64,000 bases of DNA from Hybos culiciformis (GCA_964007475.1 OZ023274.1:74039303-74103302), one strand, 5' to 3'. Counted from the first letter of the stretch, positions 1 to 12,679 are shown. Notes: generated from the letters alone by a model not told the origin. Made by a program: numbers and translations.

Positions 1-463
1 CCTTTTGAATATCCAGAAAAAATTATGTTATGTTCGTAGCTGTACTTTAAAATATTTATACAGCCTCTGAACAGAAAACAACTAAAAATTGTAAGCTTTT
101 ATGTTGATCAAACATTTATAAATATCAAAAAAAAAAAAGAAGAATTTATGTCCAAAGTTCGGATTACACCGAACATAAATATTACGAAAAATTCTATAAT
201 AAATACCTAATAAGTGTGAGTTTCTAAATAGTCTTCTATAGTAGATCAACAAAAAATTCTATATATAAATTAAAGTTCTGATGCTTATATTGTTAACCAA
301 AAATTCAACATTACTAATAGATTTTTATCTTTATTTTCGTGTGATGCTTATGCAAAAAAGAAAACATTTGCACAATAAAATTAGAAACTAGGATTGTCGG
401 AAAACGAAACTGTCTAGGAAATGATTATGAACTTGAATGTAGAATAAATTTATGTATATTAAG
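1..463. other. Spacer, nothing recognised
   Basis: AT-rich, no coding frame, no repeat structure. Confidence 0.6.
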
Positions 464-465
464 TA

Positions 466-883
466 AAGGCCGGTTTTCACGATCCAAGTACACTTTGCCC
501 AAGTTTCTTTGATCAAAGTCACTTGGACCAAGTTACTTTGAAGTTACTTTGATGAATAGAAAAAATTTGCTTCATACAATTCCATGAACTGGACGTTTTC
601 CCGATCAGTTCACTTTCTTTTTCTTTTATTAATTAATTTTTTACTCATTTTTTTATTATTTTAAATAATTAAAAAAAATTTTCAGAATTCAAATTTTATT
701 TTTTTATATTATTTTTTTTTTTTTTACAAATACACTACTTTGATCAAAGTAAGTAGAGCAGTGTCCAACTCAACTTTGATGTGGCTACTTGTCCAAGCTG
801 ACTTTGACACCATGTTTACACGATCAAAAAGAGCGTCCAAGTCGACTTGGAGAAAGTGTACTTGGATCGTGAAAACCGACCTT
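466..883. mobile_element. MITE with TA target duplication
   Basis: Inverted ends share CGGTTTTCACGATCCAAGTA and continue to about 33 bp, with TA on both sides (464-465, 884-885). Sub-terminal palindromes of the ACTTTGATCAAAGT type recur on both arms around an AT-rich centre. 418 bp, no coding capacity. Confidence 0.8.
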
Positions 884-885
884 TA

Positions 886-2410
886 ACAATAATCAGTTCA
901 GTATATCAGACTGATTGTTTCGAATTTGTACAAGTGGTTAATTCTATTAAATAGAGATTGTACAAATGGTAAAGAAAAAATTGTAAAAGTAGTTAATTTG
1001 ATACCCAGCATACAAGTGATATCGACAAAAACATGTTTCGGATCAGTAAACAAAAATTGGCAGCATCAAAATTTTATGACACTCAGATGTCTTAAAATTA
1101 TTATCTAAAAAAAATTAATTTTCCTAAAACTGACGGCTCTATAATTAAATTCATAAAATAAAAATTTAATTATTATTATAAATTTTATATTAAAATATTC
1201 CATTTACTTATTGCATTATTTTTGATTATATATGAACCTTTTAATTTATATATTTATTTTCATTAAAATGTAAATTAAATTTACATGCATTTTCATGATT
1301 AAAAATTCTCATTAAATATTTTATTTTATGGAATTAATTTAATTTAGAGATTTTTTGTTTTTGCTTTTTTAAAATCTTCATTAAAAGTTTGGTATTTAAA
1401 ATTGGTTGTTATAAACTGAAAATATTCAAATTTTCTTTATATATTCCACCATATACAATATATACAATATATACATAAATATAATATAAAACGAAATTAA
1501 AAACTATATTTTTTTTTGTGCATTTAAAGTTATGTGTGAAAATGAAAGATTTTCGTGATAGGAATGAGAAATTAAGGGAAATCTTTGAACGTGTGATGTA
1601 AAAAAAAATGTAAAAGTTTTTCCTTTATTTTATATACAATACATACAACAATTTTCATAGTTTCTGTTGCATACAGAATTTTATTATTTATGAATATACA
1701 ATTTATATTTTAAATTTGCATTCATGCAATTCCAACCCTTTGCATATACATATATTTCTATCTAAAATATGATATGCAAAATTTTTTAAAACAAATTGTG
1801 TGTTAAAAATTTTCAACTCTTTGTTGTTTTTTCATATTGTTGGAGTTGGGTTTAACAAAAACTTACTACCGTGAGGAAAAATTTTTAAATTAAAACCACT
1901 ATTCAAGAGTGTCATATTTGCATATTAAATATAAATTTTCTACACTTTTAAAATATTTATTTGTTGAATAAATATTTTGTTAATTTTATTTAGTAAAAGA
2001 TCATGAATAACTTTCTTGGCTCACTGTTCAAGCGCTTTATTTATAATTTTTTGTACATTATATCAGTTGTTGATAAATTTACTCAAAGTGTAGTGACGAA
2101 ACCCTTTCTTTGAATCTATTTTTATGAGAAATTGAATTAAATTGATATTTTTCGCAATGTTGGTTAATTAAATAATTAAATTTGGAATAAATATTTTCAT
2201 GTAAAATCATTTCTATGTAGGACATAAGATTTCGCCATACAACCCACAATTTAGTTTACTTCACATCTTGGGCTTACTAAGGCTTTAGATATTATTTTTT
2301 AGCATTCTTTTAGGACGAAATTATAAATATCTATACTGTTCTTGCAACTAAAAATTTCATCCCGAAAATATTGTTTTTGATAGCATGAAATGTGTATACA
2401 TGATGCATCA
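886..2410. other. Spacer, nothing recognised
   Basis: AT-rich. The short open frame at 926-1108 has no protein-like features. Confidence 0.6.
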
Positions 2411-2525
2411 AAATGTTTTGTCGAAAAGAATAAAATAAGTTAAATTCAATGAAGCAAATTGAAAAATGAATAAAAGCGCAAAAACTTTCATATGAGCTAA
2501 AATAAATTTTAATGTTTTCATATGT
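2411..2525. repeat. 115-bp direct repeat A, copy 1
   Basis: Begins AAATGTTTTGTCGAAAAG. It matches 2727-2841 with three substitutions and lies immediately left of the 204-bp repeat B. Confidence 0.95.
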
Positions 2526-2729
2526 ATAAATAAACTGGATAAACATTCCAGCATATTTCAGCATAATTATAGCATAATATCAGCATAATAATAGGTATTC
2601 TACAATTTGCTGTCCAAAATTTGGACTGAACAATTTTTTCATTTAATTTTAAATTAAATTATATAGGAACTGAAAATCAAGTGTTCTGATTTATAACAAA
2701 ATATAAATTTATGGTTTGATTTAGGTAAA
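2526..2729. repeat. 204-bp direct repeat B, copy 1
   Basis: Identical over 204 bp to 6111-6314, about 3.6 kb away. It overlaps the start of repeat A copy 2 by three bases. Confidence 0.95.
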
Positions 2730-2841
2730 TGTTTTGTCGAAAAGAATAAAATAAGCTAAATTCAATAAAGCAAATTGAACAATGAATAAAAGCGCAAAAA
2801 CTTTCATATGAGCTAAAATAAATTTTAATGTTTTCATATGT
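2727..2841. repeat. 115-bp direct repeat A, copy 2
   Basis: Second copy of A. Together the order is A-B-A. Confidence 0.95.
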
Positions 2842-5800
2842 TGTTTTGTTAACAAATACAATAACAAAAAATAGATGTCATGAAATCTTACTTTCAAAAA
2901 GAATTTTTTTGAATGAATTTATATGTTGAGAATCGAATATAATATACAATTATTATAATAAATAAATTTCGTAAAATCTAGTCTGGAAGATAATGGATAT
3001 TTTTCTATAATTTATATTAAAAATGGGTATACTTAAAAACGAATCTTCAACCATTCACATCACATAAATACAAAATTCTGTATGTACCTTAACTACTACT
3101 TTCATTTTAATGCGCGTCAAAAATCAACTGAATATATAGCACAAGCATATTTCAAAATTGTTTATCTTTAAATTAAATTTTATCTCATGAATAAATTACT
3201 GGATGTGTTCAAAAAATATATATGTACTGTAACTACAAGATAATCTTAATTTCATTAAAAAAAAAGTTAGTACCTAAAAGTGTTAACTTTAAATTATTTT
3301 GGTGGTATTTGTTGTTAGAAAATAATTTAGAAAATTTAAGTTTATTTAACATTGAAAACTTTAATAACATTTTGATTGAGAGATGCCAGCATAAGGAAAA
3401 TTAATATTTGAATTAAAATTAAAGTTAAAATAAAACTGTGGCTATTAAGTTCTTGAACTGAAACTTATTTTAAACTTAATTTAATTTCATGTATTTAATA
3501 TTGTACTTTCGCAGCACACTTACATAGGGCAAATATAGTTTATGAAATATTTTGATTTAATTTTGCAAAATAATTATTTTTTGGAATTTGATTTTTATTT
3601 TTATTTTATATTACACCTAGGTAGTCATAAAAAATTTAATTTAATTTATATAATATAATAATGGATAAAATTATTTTTAAAACTCAGTTCGCTCATATAA
3701 TTGAAGAAAATAAATGTGTATATTGTTTAATATATATATATTTTTTGTTTCCAAATGAAATTTAAGTAAAACACAAGAGAGATAGTCCATTATGATTTTA
3801 TGAATATCATAGTTATTTTTCGTTTTACAATACAAGATAATTCCTAACGTGACCAGATAACTCTCTTTTAAAGAAATTATTACATATATTTTTTTTTTAT
3901 ATTTCTCTCATTTTTTTAACTGCTTAAACCTTATAAAAGGTATTTTTATTTAAAATTTGTAAATTAAAAATTATAAATATGATTAAAATTTAAGGTTTTC
4001 CCATTTTTTAAAAACAATTTTTTTTTCTTTAATGTGTTTAGTACACAGCAAAGAGAGAATAAATGTACTATATATATATGCATGCTTTTGGATTAAAATG
4101 TAAATTATACAATTAGTTTAATCGATTTGCTTAAATTGCATATCTGAAAAACCTCATGAATTTTCGCGCCTTTTTAGGTTAAAAATAAAATGGTCACGTT
4201 AATAAATATCTGATACGTGCTTTTCATACTATAAAAGAAAAACTTAATTATAAATTATATATATAAAAATAGAATTTTTAATATTTCCAAAATTCCCTTG
4301 TGGGACCTGAGTAATTTTTTTTTTCATCATGCTTGCTCAGATTTCAAATAAGAATATTTAAGTTTTTGATAATATGATAATAACTATTTAATTTAGGATC
4401 CTACTACTATTTTCCTAAACTCATTGAAAAATTAATACCGTATTGGTAAGTGAAAAAATTAGTTAAATTAAAAATTCCGAAAATTTTACAACGAAATACA
4501 AAAAATTAATGACAAATAATTACGAGCACATCTCATAGACATTCATATTTTCTAAATAAATTTATTTATTTTTTGCAAACATCGGACTAATTTAATTCGG
4601 ACTTTTCACATTTCATTTATGATTATATTCTGAACATTCATTCGCTTGCTGCGAATTAATGTAACTTTGAATGTTTAAGTTGATCGGACTATTTACTATA
4701 TACTAATGAAGAAAATAGAAATTATAAGCATACAAAAAATACCAGTCAGAAAGCTACAAGCTCACATCATACTCTAAATACTAATGGCGTTCTGTAATTC
4801 AACCAATATACAATGCATTAACATATTTCTGAATTAACTTAAATCATAAATAAAATAATACACATTATTTTGTTTATTTTAATATAAAATTAATTATTCA
4901 AAAATTTGTGGAAACCAAAATCCGTGCTAAATTAAAATTCTTCAATTTAATTTTTTATGCTTCTATATTTAATATACTAAATCTTTATGTTTATGTTGAT
5001 CGAGATTATAACATGTTTAAATATAAAATTCTTGATTCAACCACTGTAATATTTAAATTTAAATTTTTGAAAATTTTGCACAAAACTTTAAATTTGATGT
5101 GCACCCAATTTTCAAAAATAAAAGTTTATTTCAATAGTATAACTTTTGATTGAAGGTCGATTCTTAGACCATATGATTCATGATTATTAGGTTTCAAAAT
5201 ATAGCAAAAACTAATTTAGGTATTTTCTCTTTTACAACATAAACAATGCCTTACTTAAATATTCAAAGAATTTTCTTTTCTGACCTAAACTGTTAGAAAA
5301 ATTTTAACAAAAAATGTATTCTAAAGATTTTTTTTACGATTTTTCCTTTTTTTTTTTTTTGTAAAAGAAAAAAAAGAAAATTAGGTTTATTTTTATAAAA
5401 TTACATACTTAACATACTTATTGTTGTGTATTATTATTAAATCTAAAATTTATTCATGTTAAACATAAAATTCCCCTAAAGGATAATTCGCATGGAAAAT
5501 AACAGAGAACAAAAATGAAAAAAAAAATTCTGTTTATGTTTTTTGGAATTTTTGGTTTATTTTTGACTCTTTTTCCACATAAATATATATTTTTTCAGTT
5601 CAGAAAAAGAAACAAGCTGACTGATAGGTATTTGGAAAATAAAGTTAAAACAGATTCAAGTCTTCTACTGGAGTTTGTTCAATGAAAAAAATTTTTTTGT
5701 GGGTCAGCAATTTGGGCAAAAATAAATTCGAACTTTATTAAAAGGTAATGTTCAGTCTCTGATTGGGAAGTTTCATTTTTTTTTATTTATATGTAGATAC

Positions 5801-6110
5801 CAAAACATTTATGTTTCTATTAAATTGTCATTAAAATTGGACACTATTATGAAAATGGAATTATAATAGAGGTTATGCTAAATACAATATTCATTTCAAA
5901 TATGAAAGATCAATCAAAACTTTTGATTTGTATCAAATAATTTTCCTGGGTTTTTACTGTCTTGCCAAGAATTTAGCTAAAGTAATGTTTTATAGTTACA
6001 AAAGAAGATGACTTTTTTATTGAAAATCCCATCGTATATTGAAACTTGTCTTAAATAATAATAATTTATTAGTGGAGAGCAATGGGAGGACACGCCTTAA
6101 TCATTTGTGA
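2842..6110. other. Spacer with one doubtful MITE
   Basis: Apart from the possible element at 3847-4199, only AT-rich DNA with chance open frames (3222-3404, 4908-5153). Confidence 0.55.
3847..4199. mobile_element. Possible MITE with short inverted ends
   Basis: ACGTGACCA at 3847 and its complement at 4191-4199, both bordered by TA. The arms show no similarity beyond the first nine to eleven bases, so this may be chance or a very old copy. Confidence 0.3.
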
Positions 6111-6314
6111 ATAAATAAACTGGATAAACATTCCAGCATATTTCAGCATAATTATAGCATAATATCAGCATAATAATAGGTATTCTACAATTTGCTGTCC
6201 AAAATTTGGACTGAACAATTTTTTCATTTAATTTTAAATTAAATTATATAGGAACTGAAAATCAAGTGTTCTGATTTATAACAAAATATAAATTTATGGT
6301 TTGATTTAGGTAAA
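6111..6314. repeat. 204-bp direct repeat B, copy 2
   Basis: Identical to 2526-2729, but without flanking A sequence. Confidence 0.95.
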
Positions 6315-7632
6315 CCTTACTAGTAATGTCCTTTTTATTTTTATATTGTTCAACATAGAAGTTTTCACTATATGTATATAATATACAGATGTATTTTTTT
6401 TTGTTAGTCTGGAAGATAAAAAAATTTGAAATAAATTCTACCTTTAATTTTTTATAAGAAAATATTTTAAGGATAATATAGTTAGATCCTAAATTTTTTT
6501 CCTTTACTCTCTCCACCACAAAAAAAAAATTGCAGATTCTTAATTTATAAAGTTTTATTATATTTTGCCTTTTTTTTAGAGGTTGACACAATAATATATA
6601 AAAAGGTAATACATATTTATTATTTTTTATATGTTGTTATCTTTTAATATACTTTCGGTTAAAATTATTTATTAACAAAAATGTCAATAGCCTTGATTTT
6701 ATTTTATTTTATTTTTTTTATCTTAATGCTGCCACCAAAACATATAAAAATGAAATATTATTTATTTCGTAAAAGAGAAATAATTAGAGTTTGCAATCTG
6801 GGAATTATATTTATCTCCGAAGATTATTCGAGATAAAAATACAATAATTTTATTTAATCTGATCTAATATGTTTGCGTTTATATAGGTTTATTTGATAGT
6901 CTGACTATAGTTTTATGAAATAATTAGATGTTTCGATTAATTAAGTATGGCCTCCTATGGCCAATAAACTTCATTTTAGTTTTCCTAATTTATATCATTT
7001 ATTAAGGACACTAAAAAGATAGTTATATTTTATTTAAGAGTAAAAATTTCCAAATTTTCTTGTTCTTCATGTTTTTTTTTTTTTTGATGATTGTTTAACT
7101 GAAATATAAATCTAGCTTGAATAAATTTATGTTATTACGGTTGATGTACTATTAGTAATGAAAACACCTAAGTTTCACATAAAATAAAACATCAATAGGT
7201 AGGTTTATATGCACTACAAAAAAAAAAAACAAAAAAACCGGAAAATTTAGAAACTCTAGAAATAATGAAATTCCAATATTTTTCTTCTTTATTTTTTGAC
7301 CCTAAAGAATAATTTTTTAATTTCATTATTTTAGATCATATTACATAAATTTTATTTTTTATTTTCTAGAAAATTGAAAGTCTGCATTTGAATTTCGATG
7401 ATTTCTGTTGAAATTAAATTAATAAAAAATCTTATATTGTGATCAATTGAACTTTGAAGAATAAAAAAAAATAACAAAAAAACAAAAACCATTAAACATT
7501 TTTTATCAAGGACTTGCAAAACATACCTCAAGGATATTAAAAAGTGGGAGATATGTATTTTTTTGAAACAAAAAGTTATAGAAATGTTTTTTTTTAATGT
7601 GTACCAAAAGAAAATAAAAATTTCGCACATCG
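6315..7632. other. Spacer, nothing recognised
   Basis: AT-rich. Open frames running into repeat B or the hAT MITE are not genes. Confidence 0.6.
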
Positions 7633-7640
7633 ATATAGGC

Positions 7641-7982
7641 CAGCGGTCGGCAAACTTTTTTGGTCGTGGGTAAAATTCGCCTAAGATGAGATTTTTTAAA
7701 CTTATAGTGGGTCAGTGGCAATTTTGTATGAAAGCAATTTAAAAAAAATAGTTAAATCAAAAGTTAATTTATTTATTATCTAAGGCTTACAAAAACAATT
7801 GCTGGGAAAACTTTCTATTTTATATGCAAATGTTGTAAACAAAAAATTTTTATATATGCAATTGTTGTAAGCAAAAACTATATTCATTGATTTGGGAACT
7901 ACTTCAAAATTTTGAAGCGGGTAACATGAAATGATGCTTTGGGTCACCCCGTGACCCACGGGTCATAGTTTGCCGACCGCTG
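7641..7982. mobile_element. hAT MITE
   Basis: Perfect 16-bp inverted ends CAGCGGTCGGCAAACT with an exact 8-bp target duplication ATATAGGC (7633-7640 and 7983-7990). Inner GTGGGTCA/TGACCCAC motifs. 342 bp, non-coding. Confidence 0.93.
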
Positions 7983-8739
7983 ATATAGGCTAATAGGTTA
8001 TGTATTTTCAGCAAAAATTAAGTTTTTAATGTCCCCAATGTACACCCAAAGTTTTAATCTTCAAAAAAAAAAAAATAAGCCATTGATAATGTTATCGTTT
8101 TATTTAGTTTCCTTAATCCTTTTTTGAATTTATACCTAGTTAATCTGTAGTTCAAAATGTGTAAAAATCTAGTGGAACAAATTATATGATTATGAAGTTT
8201 CCAATTTTTTAAAAGTATTTAAAAGTGTAAAATTATATTGTTTCGATGTAATATCATAACCAGCATTGTTACAAAGTCCGTAATAACATTTTTATTTACT
8301 TACTGCAATTTAACTTTGTACTTATTTAATACTTCATTATACCAATATCTAATTTTGTTGATTGTACTGATGCGACTGACGATAAGAAGAGCAATGAGAG
8401 CAGTAATCGTGATTTACATTGGTCATAAAGACCCCTTTTTAATTATCATACACTTATATACCTCTTATATTCATATTTTATCGTGACTTATAAAATTTAC
8501 AAAAACATACTTCTAAATATGCGTTTTCAATCATTTTTACTTCAAACTTTATTCACAATTTTAAATTATTTTTTTTTATTTTCCAATTTTTTTTTTTCCA
8601 GTTTTTATTTTTAAATTATTTTCATAAGAAGTTACCTATTTATTTTTATTATAATAGGAAAAAGATAATCCTATATTCGTGGCAATTCTTTTCTATCGTT
8701 ATCATATGGGGTGCCTGCTTTTAAAACTTTTGAAACTTC

Positions 8740-8850
8740 TTATCTACCGAGTTTACTGAAAATCTGCCGCGATTCTACCGCAAGCCGAAAATTATTTTAG
8801 TTTGAGCGTTGCTGACAAAAACTCGTTGGCGTTGTCGTCTTATTTGATTA
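8740..8850. promoter_or_regulatory. CpG-enriched patch, possible promoter or 5' UTR
   Basis: An unusually high number of CG dinucleotides for this window (CTACCGAG, CTGCCGCGATTC, ACCGCAAGCCG, GAGCGTTG, TTGGCGTTGTCGTC), with no open frame. It might be a non-coding first exon, conceivably of the OTUD5-like genes 4.5 kb downstream, or an old transposon end. Confidence 0.2.
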
Positions 8851-9637
8851 GTTTTTATTTGAATTTGGATTCTAATTTATTAAAAAAAATTGTTATTTAT
8901 GAAAACTTGAAATTTGGACAGAAGTAAAATTAAAAATTTAGTTTTAAAAATAAAGACATAAAAAATAAAAAAAAAACCAAAAAAAACAAGCCAAAATTAA
9001 AAAAAAATAGAAAAAAGCTTTATTGTGTATCGAAACCGGGTTGACCAAACTTAATGCGAAGAAAGGCGTAGAAAAGTCATCCATTTCATACAGTGGAGGA
9101 AATAATTCAGTGTTTATTAGTTAGTATAAGTTTTTGTTTAAACACAACCAACAAATATTTGGTAAAAGTTCAGCCAACCCCAAAAATTTGTTAATTTTTT
9201 AGGCTTTATAATTTTCGGGAAAAAAAAATATTTTCATTAAACTTTTTTCATTTATACTTATTTTTAATTTTAATTATTTTTATTTATTTATTTTTTAATT
9301 ACATTTTTTTTATTATTTCGTCTTCGGGTTTCGAACCTCGCTCTTTGGTATTTGAATCAAGTCGCATTTAGGTTCGAGTTGTTTGTATTATCGCAATGAA
9401 AAAAGGTACTTGATAACGAAAAAAACGCAAAGATAAGAAATTTTATCCTTTTTGGATCAGACAGAGTTTAAAGCGAAAACCCTAGTTTTGCTAATTTTCT
9501 GACAAACATTTCGGTTACACAAATAGTAGGTAATTGGTTATTTTATTTTGTTACATTCTTGTTTTTCTTAACCTCGTAAAACTATTCTTTGTAAAACAGT
9601 TCTTCGTAAGCTGTTGAGACCATCAATTAATTTCACC

Positions 9638-9661
9638 TCCTACCTACCTACCTACCTACTT
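9638..9661. repeat. (CCTA)n microsatellite
   Basis: About six CCTA units. Confidence 0.85.
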
Positions 9662-10342
9662 AGAGACTATGTGATTAAAAAAATATTGCAAATATCAGAA
9701 AGTACCATTATCAATATGCCCACATTTATTTCCTGTTATTATTGATATAATCTCTGAAAATTCAATTTATAAATAAAATGAATGTTCCAATAATATTTAA
9801 AATTGTTAAATAAATTAAACTCAATAAAATTGTGGTCAGTGAACAAAAAATTATAAATTCATACTTAATTAAAAAATAAACAATAATTCATGGACGGGTA
9901 GGTACTTTCTGATTGATTTATGAACTCGAAATTTGGTTATCAATCGATTTCTTTTTTCATTTTAAAAATCATGCATTTTATTTACAGAATGTCGGAAGCA
10001 TAAAAACCAATGGATTAATAAACGTAACAATTCAGACATAAAGTATTTTACATAATTAAATAGAATTGTTCAAATTTACATTACAAACACATTTTTATTT
10101 TTTTTTTTAATTTCAGTTGATATTTTCATAAATAAAAAAAAATTATGGAAATCGTATACCTAATATTTTCGTTTTAAAATCTATAATGTACATAATGAAC
10201 ATAATGCTGTTGATAGAAATTTAAAGTATTTTTTTTTTTTGATTTCCTGTCACTTGAATTAAAATTTCGTGACATAAATTGTTTAACGTCTCAGTGAAGA
10301 GAAATTGTATTTTGTTATTTCTAAAAGTAAAGGACGACACCG

Positions 10343-10381
10343 ATTGAAAATGACATTTTCAATACTACGGCGAAACGCCGT
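10343..10381. repeat. Two adjacent perfect hairpins
   Basis: ATTGAAAATG-A-CATTTTCAAT (10343-10363) followed four bases later by ACGGCG-AAA-CGCCGT (10367-10381). The second is a GC-rich stem in a very AT-rich area. Possibly a decayed transposon end; no function inferred. Confidence 0.7.
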
Positions 10382-10677
10382 TTAGTAAATTTGACGAGTT
10401 ATTCTTAGCATTTAGGATTATAGAATAATATTCAAAAGAAACATCCTTATATTTAATGATATATTGATTTTTTTGAGTATTTTTCAATCAATATGGAACA
10501 AAATTAGATGAGAAAAGCTCAAAAACAGCCTGTTATAAAAAAAATATAAACGAAAAATTTCGTCGATATATAAATTTTTGATTGTTACTTTTTTTTTAAA
10601 TATTTTCAAAATTTTATATTTAAAATATTATTTTTAAAATATTATTATTTTAATGTGTACGCCTATAGGGTGATACA

Positions 10678-11158
10678 ACACCTTTTCCAAGTGTAATTCA
10701 GAAAGTATCAATTTTAATTCAGAAAGTATCAATTGTAATTCAGATTAGTAAATTTTAATTCAGAAAGTATCATTTGTAATTCAGATTAGTCAATTTTAAT
10801 TCAGAAAGCTTCAATTTTAATTCAGACCAGTCAATTTTAATTCAGAAACTATCAGTTGTATTTCAGAAAGTATCAATTGCAATTCAGAAAGTATGAACTG
10901 TATTTCAGAAAGTATCAATAAAAATCTCAATTACCTATTCCTAAACATTAATAAAATTTAAATATAAGATTTAATAAATATTGTCGTTTTTTAAATTCCA
11001 TTCAGGCTTTCTGATATATAATTGATACTTTCTGAATTACAATTGATAGTTTCTGAATTAAAATTGACTAATCTTAATTACAAATGATACTTTCTGAATT
11101 AAAATTGACTAATCTGAATTACAATTGATAATTTCTGAATTACACTTGGAAAAGGTGT
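10678..11158. mobile_element. Inverted-repeat element with 20-21-bp tandem motifs in both arms
   Basis: Ends share ACACCTTTTCCAAGTGTAAT in inverted orientation. The left arm (to about 10925) is about eleven tandem units of the form TAATTCAGAAAGTATCAATT. The right arm (about 11005-11150) has about seven units of the complement. Some units alternate with an ATTAGTCAATTT variant, and the arms pair in order. Target duplication unclear. Non-coding; a transcript would fold into a long hairpin. Confidence 0.85.
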
Positions 11159-11958
11159 AGTGTGAACTTAGGGCTGATCCTTAAGTGGAGATAGCATATA
11201 ATTAAAAAAAGCTAACTAAGAATTAGATAAGTACGTACCACAATTAGAACATTATTAATAACTTATTTGTTGGAGTGAAATCTAGAAGGTACTTGAAAGC
11301 TTTATTTGTTTAAAGTTTGCCATTCATTTGAGATTGTTGATTGGTTTATAAATATGGCCTGCCAGTGTAAGCGGTTGTGTTATACCAAACAGCTAAGACA
11401 TATTCTTATATCAAAATTTAAACAAAAATGTAAATGAATATGTAATTTAATAAACACATATGTAAGTATGTAAAATCTCTTTAGATTTTTCAATTTTCAG
11501 CATTAAAAATTAATGTAATCCTTGTGTTCTTTTCAAAGTTCAATTTATTAAAAAATGTCAACAAATTTTCCCTAAAGCTTATAAATAGCAGCCAATTTTC
11601 TCACAAAGTTCAAACAGAATGAAAAATAAAATGTTTGCTTTTACTTTTTGAATAATTTCACATAAAAATGGTAAAAAAAAAAAAAAAACAAAACATATGT
11701 TATTTTTGCATGTTATTTATGTTTTTTTTTTTTTTTTTTGAAAATTTGATGTTGATTACAATTCATTTTTCTTTTCATTCTGTCTTCAAATTCATTAAAG
11801 AATTATTTATTTGTTTTTTTCAAAAAAGTGTCTCTGGCATTTTGTAATGAAAACTTCGGGCCTTATAACACCCTACAAAATCACAAGTTTTTATATTAAT
11901 TTTTTTCAATAAATAATAAAACAGACTTAAAATGATTATTTTTTAACTCGTTTTGGAT
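11159..11958. other. Spacer, nothing recognised
   Basis: Low-complexity AT-rich DNA with several poly-A/T runs. Confidence 0.6.
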
Positions 11959-12167
11959 AATAGTAGATTATTGAATATGTAAACTAAATTTGTTATTAAT
12001 TAAGAGTTTTGTATACACAAAAATACATTGACACGAGACCGAAGGTCGAGTGATATAAATTGACAAGTGTCAATGTATTTTTGTGTAAATACAGAACGAG
12101 TTGTATAACAAATTTTGTTTACATATCCAATATACTGTTTTAATGCGTAGGGGAGAGGTAGTTGCAA
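11959..12167. mobile_element. Foldback repeat family, copy 1
   Basis: Same family as 62366-62594. Shared left edge AATAGTAGATTA and right edge GAGAGGTAGTTGCAA. A foldback core has arms containing GTATACACAAAAA and ATTGACA around a GTCGAGTGATAT centre. This copy has lost part of the left arm. Confidence 0.8.
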
Positions 12168-12236
12168 AGAGAGAATATTTTTTCTTCTCATTTTTTCTAT
12201 TTTTTTTTTTGTATTTGGCTGTATTGAAATATTGTG

Positions 12237-12679
12237 ATGCTGGCCATACACGGTCAAACTTGATTGTACAACATGTTGACAACAAGTTGTATGTTTTGGC
12301 ACACACGATACAACTTGTTTAGCAACCATTCTTCAACCGTCAAAAATTTATTGATTTTTTTGCTTTTTTTTTGACGCTAATAATAAAATTTAAAGTAAAT
12401 TAATTTAAATAATAAAAAAGTTTTTATATATTTTTGACTCAAAATGACAATTAACGTCATTTTGGTTTACAACAGGTTGACAACTTGCCCATACACTAGA
12501 CAACTTCAATAAAAACCCAACAAAAAACCTACAAAAATTAAAATTTTTATATTTTTTGCCAACCAACTTCCAACCGTCAAATTGGTCGGCCAACAAGTTG
12601 TCAACTTGCCCACACACGATACAACTTGCCATGTTGTCAACATGTTGTTCAATCAAGTTGGACCGTATATGGCCAGCAT
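12237..12679. mobile_element. MITE with about 47-bp inverted ends
   Basis: Ends ATGCTGGCCATAYACGGTC, then MAACTTGATTG, then ACAACATGTTGACAAC, inverted at the right end. Multiple internal ACAACTTG/CAAGTTGT motifs. Flanks give at most a 2-bp AT duplication, so the superfamily is not resolved. It starts 70 bp right of the foldback copy. Apparent open frames here are by-products of the repeats. Confidence 0.82.

Larger units (their letters stand above)
7991..10342. other. Spacer with CpG patch and CCTA repeat
   Basis: 8690-9480 is of higher complexity than most spacer (CpG patch at 8740-8850; TTCGGGTTTCGAACCTCG at about 9323), so untranslated exon sequence is possible, but no coding frame is present. 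Confidence 0.45.

Noticed and set aside
6262..6591. 109-codon - strand frame
   Set aside because: It begins in unique AT-rich DNA and ends within repeat B; the composition is low-complexity Lys/Asn/Ile/Phe with no recognisable domain.
9318..9380. tRNA-like TTCGGGTTTCGAACCTCG
   Set aside because: Resembles a T-arm, but no acceptor, D or anticodon stems can be drawn around it.
12000..12656. Several 70-110-codon frames on both strands
   Set aside because: They lie across the foldback copy and the MITE at 12237-12679; caused by repeat structure.
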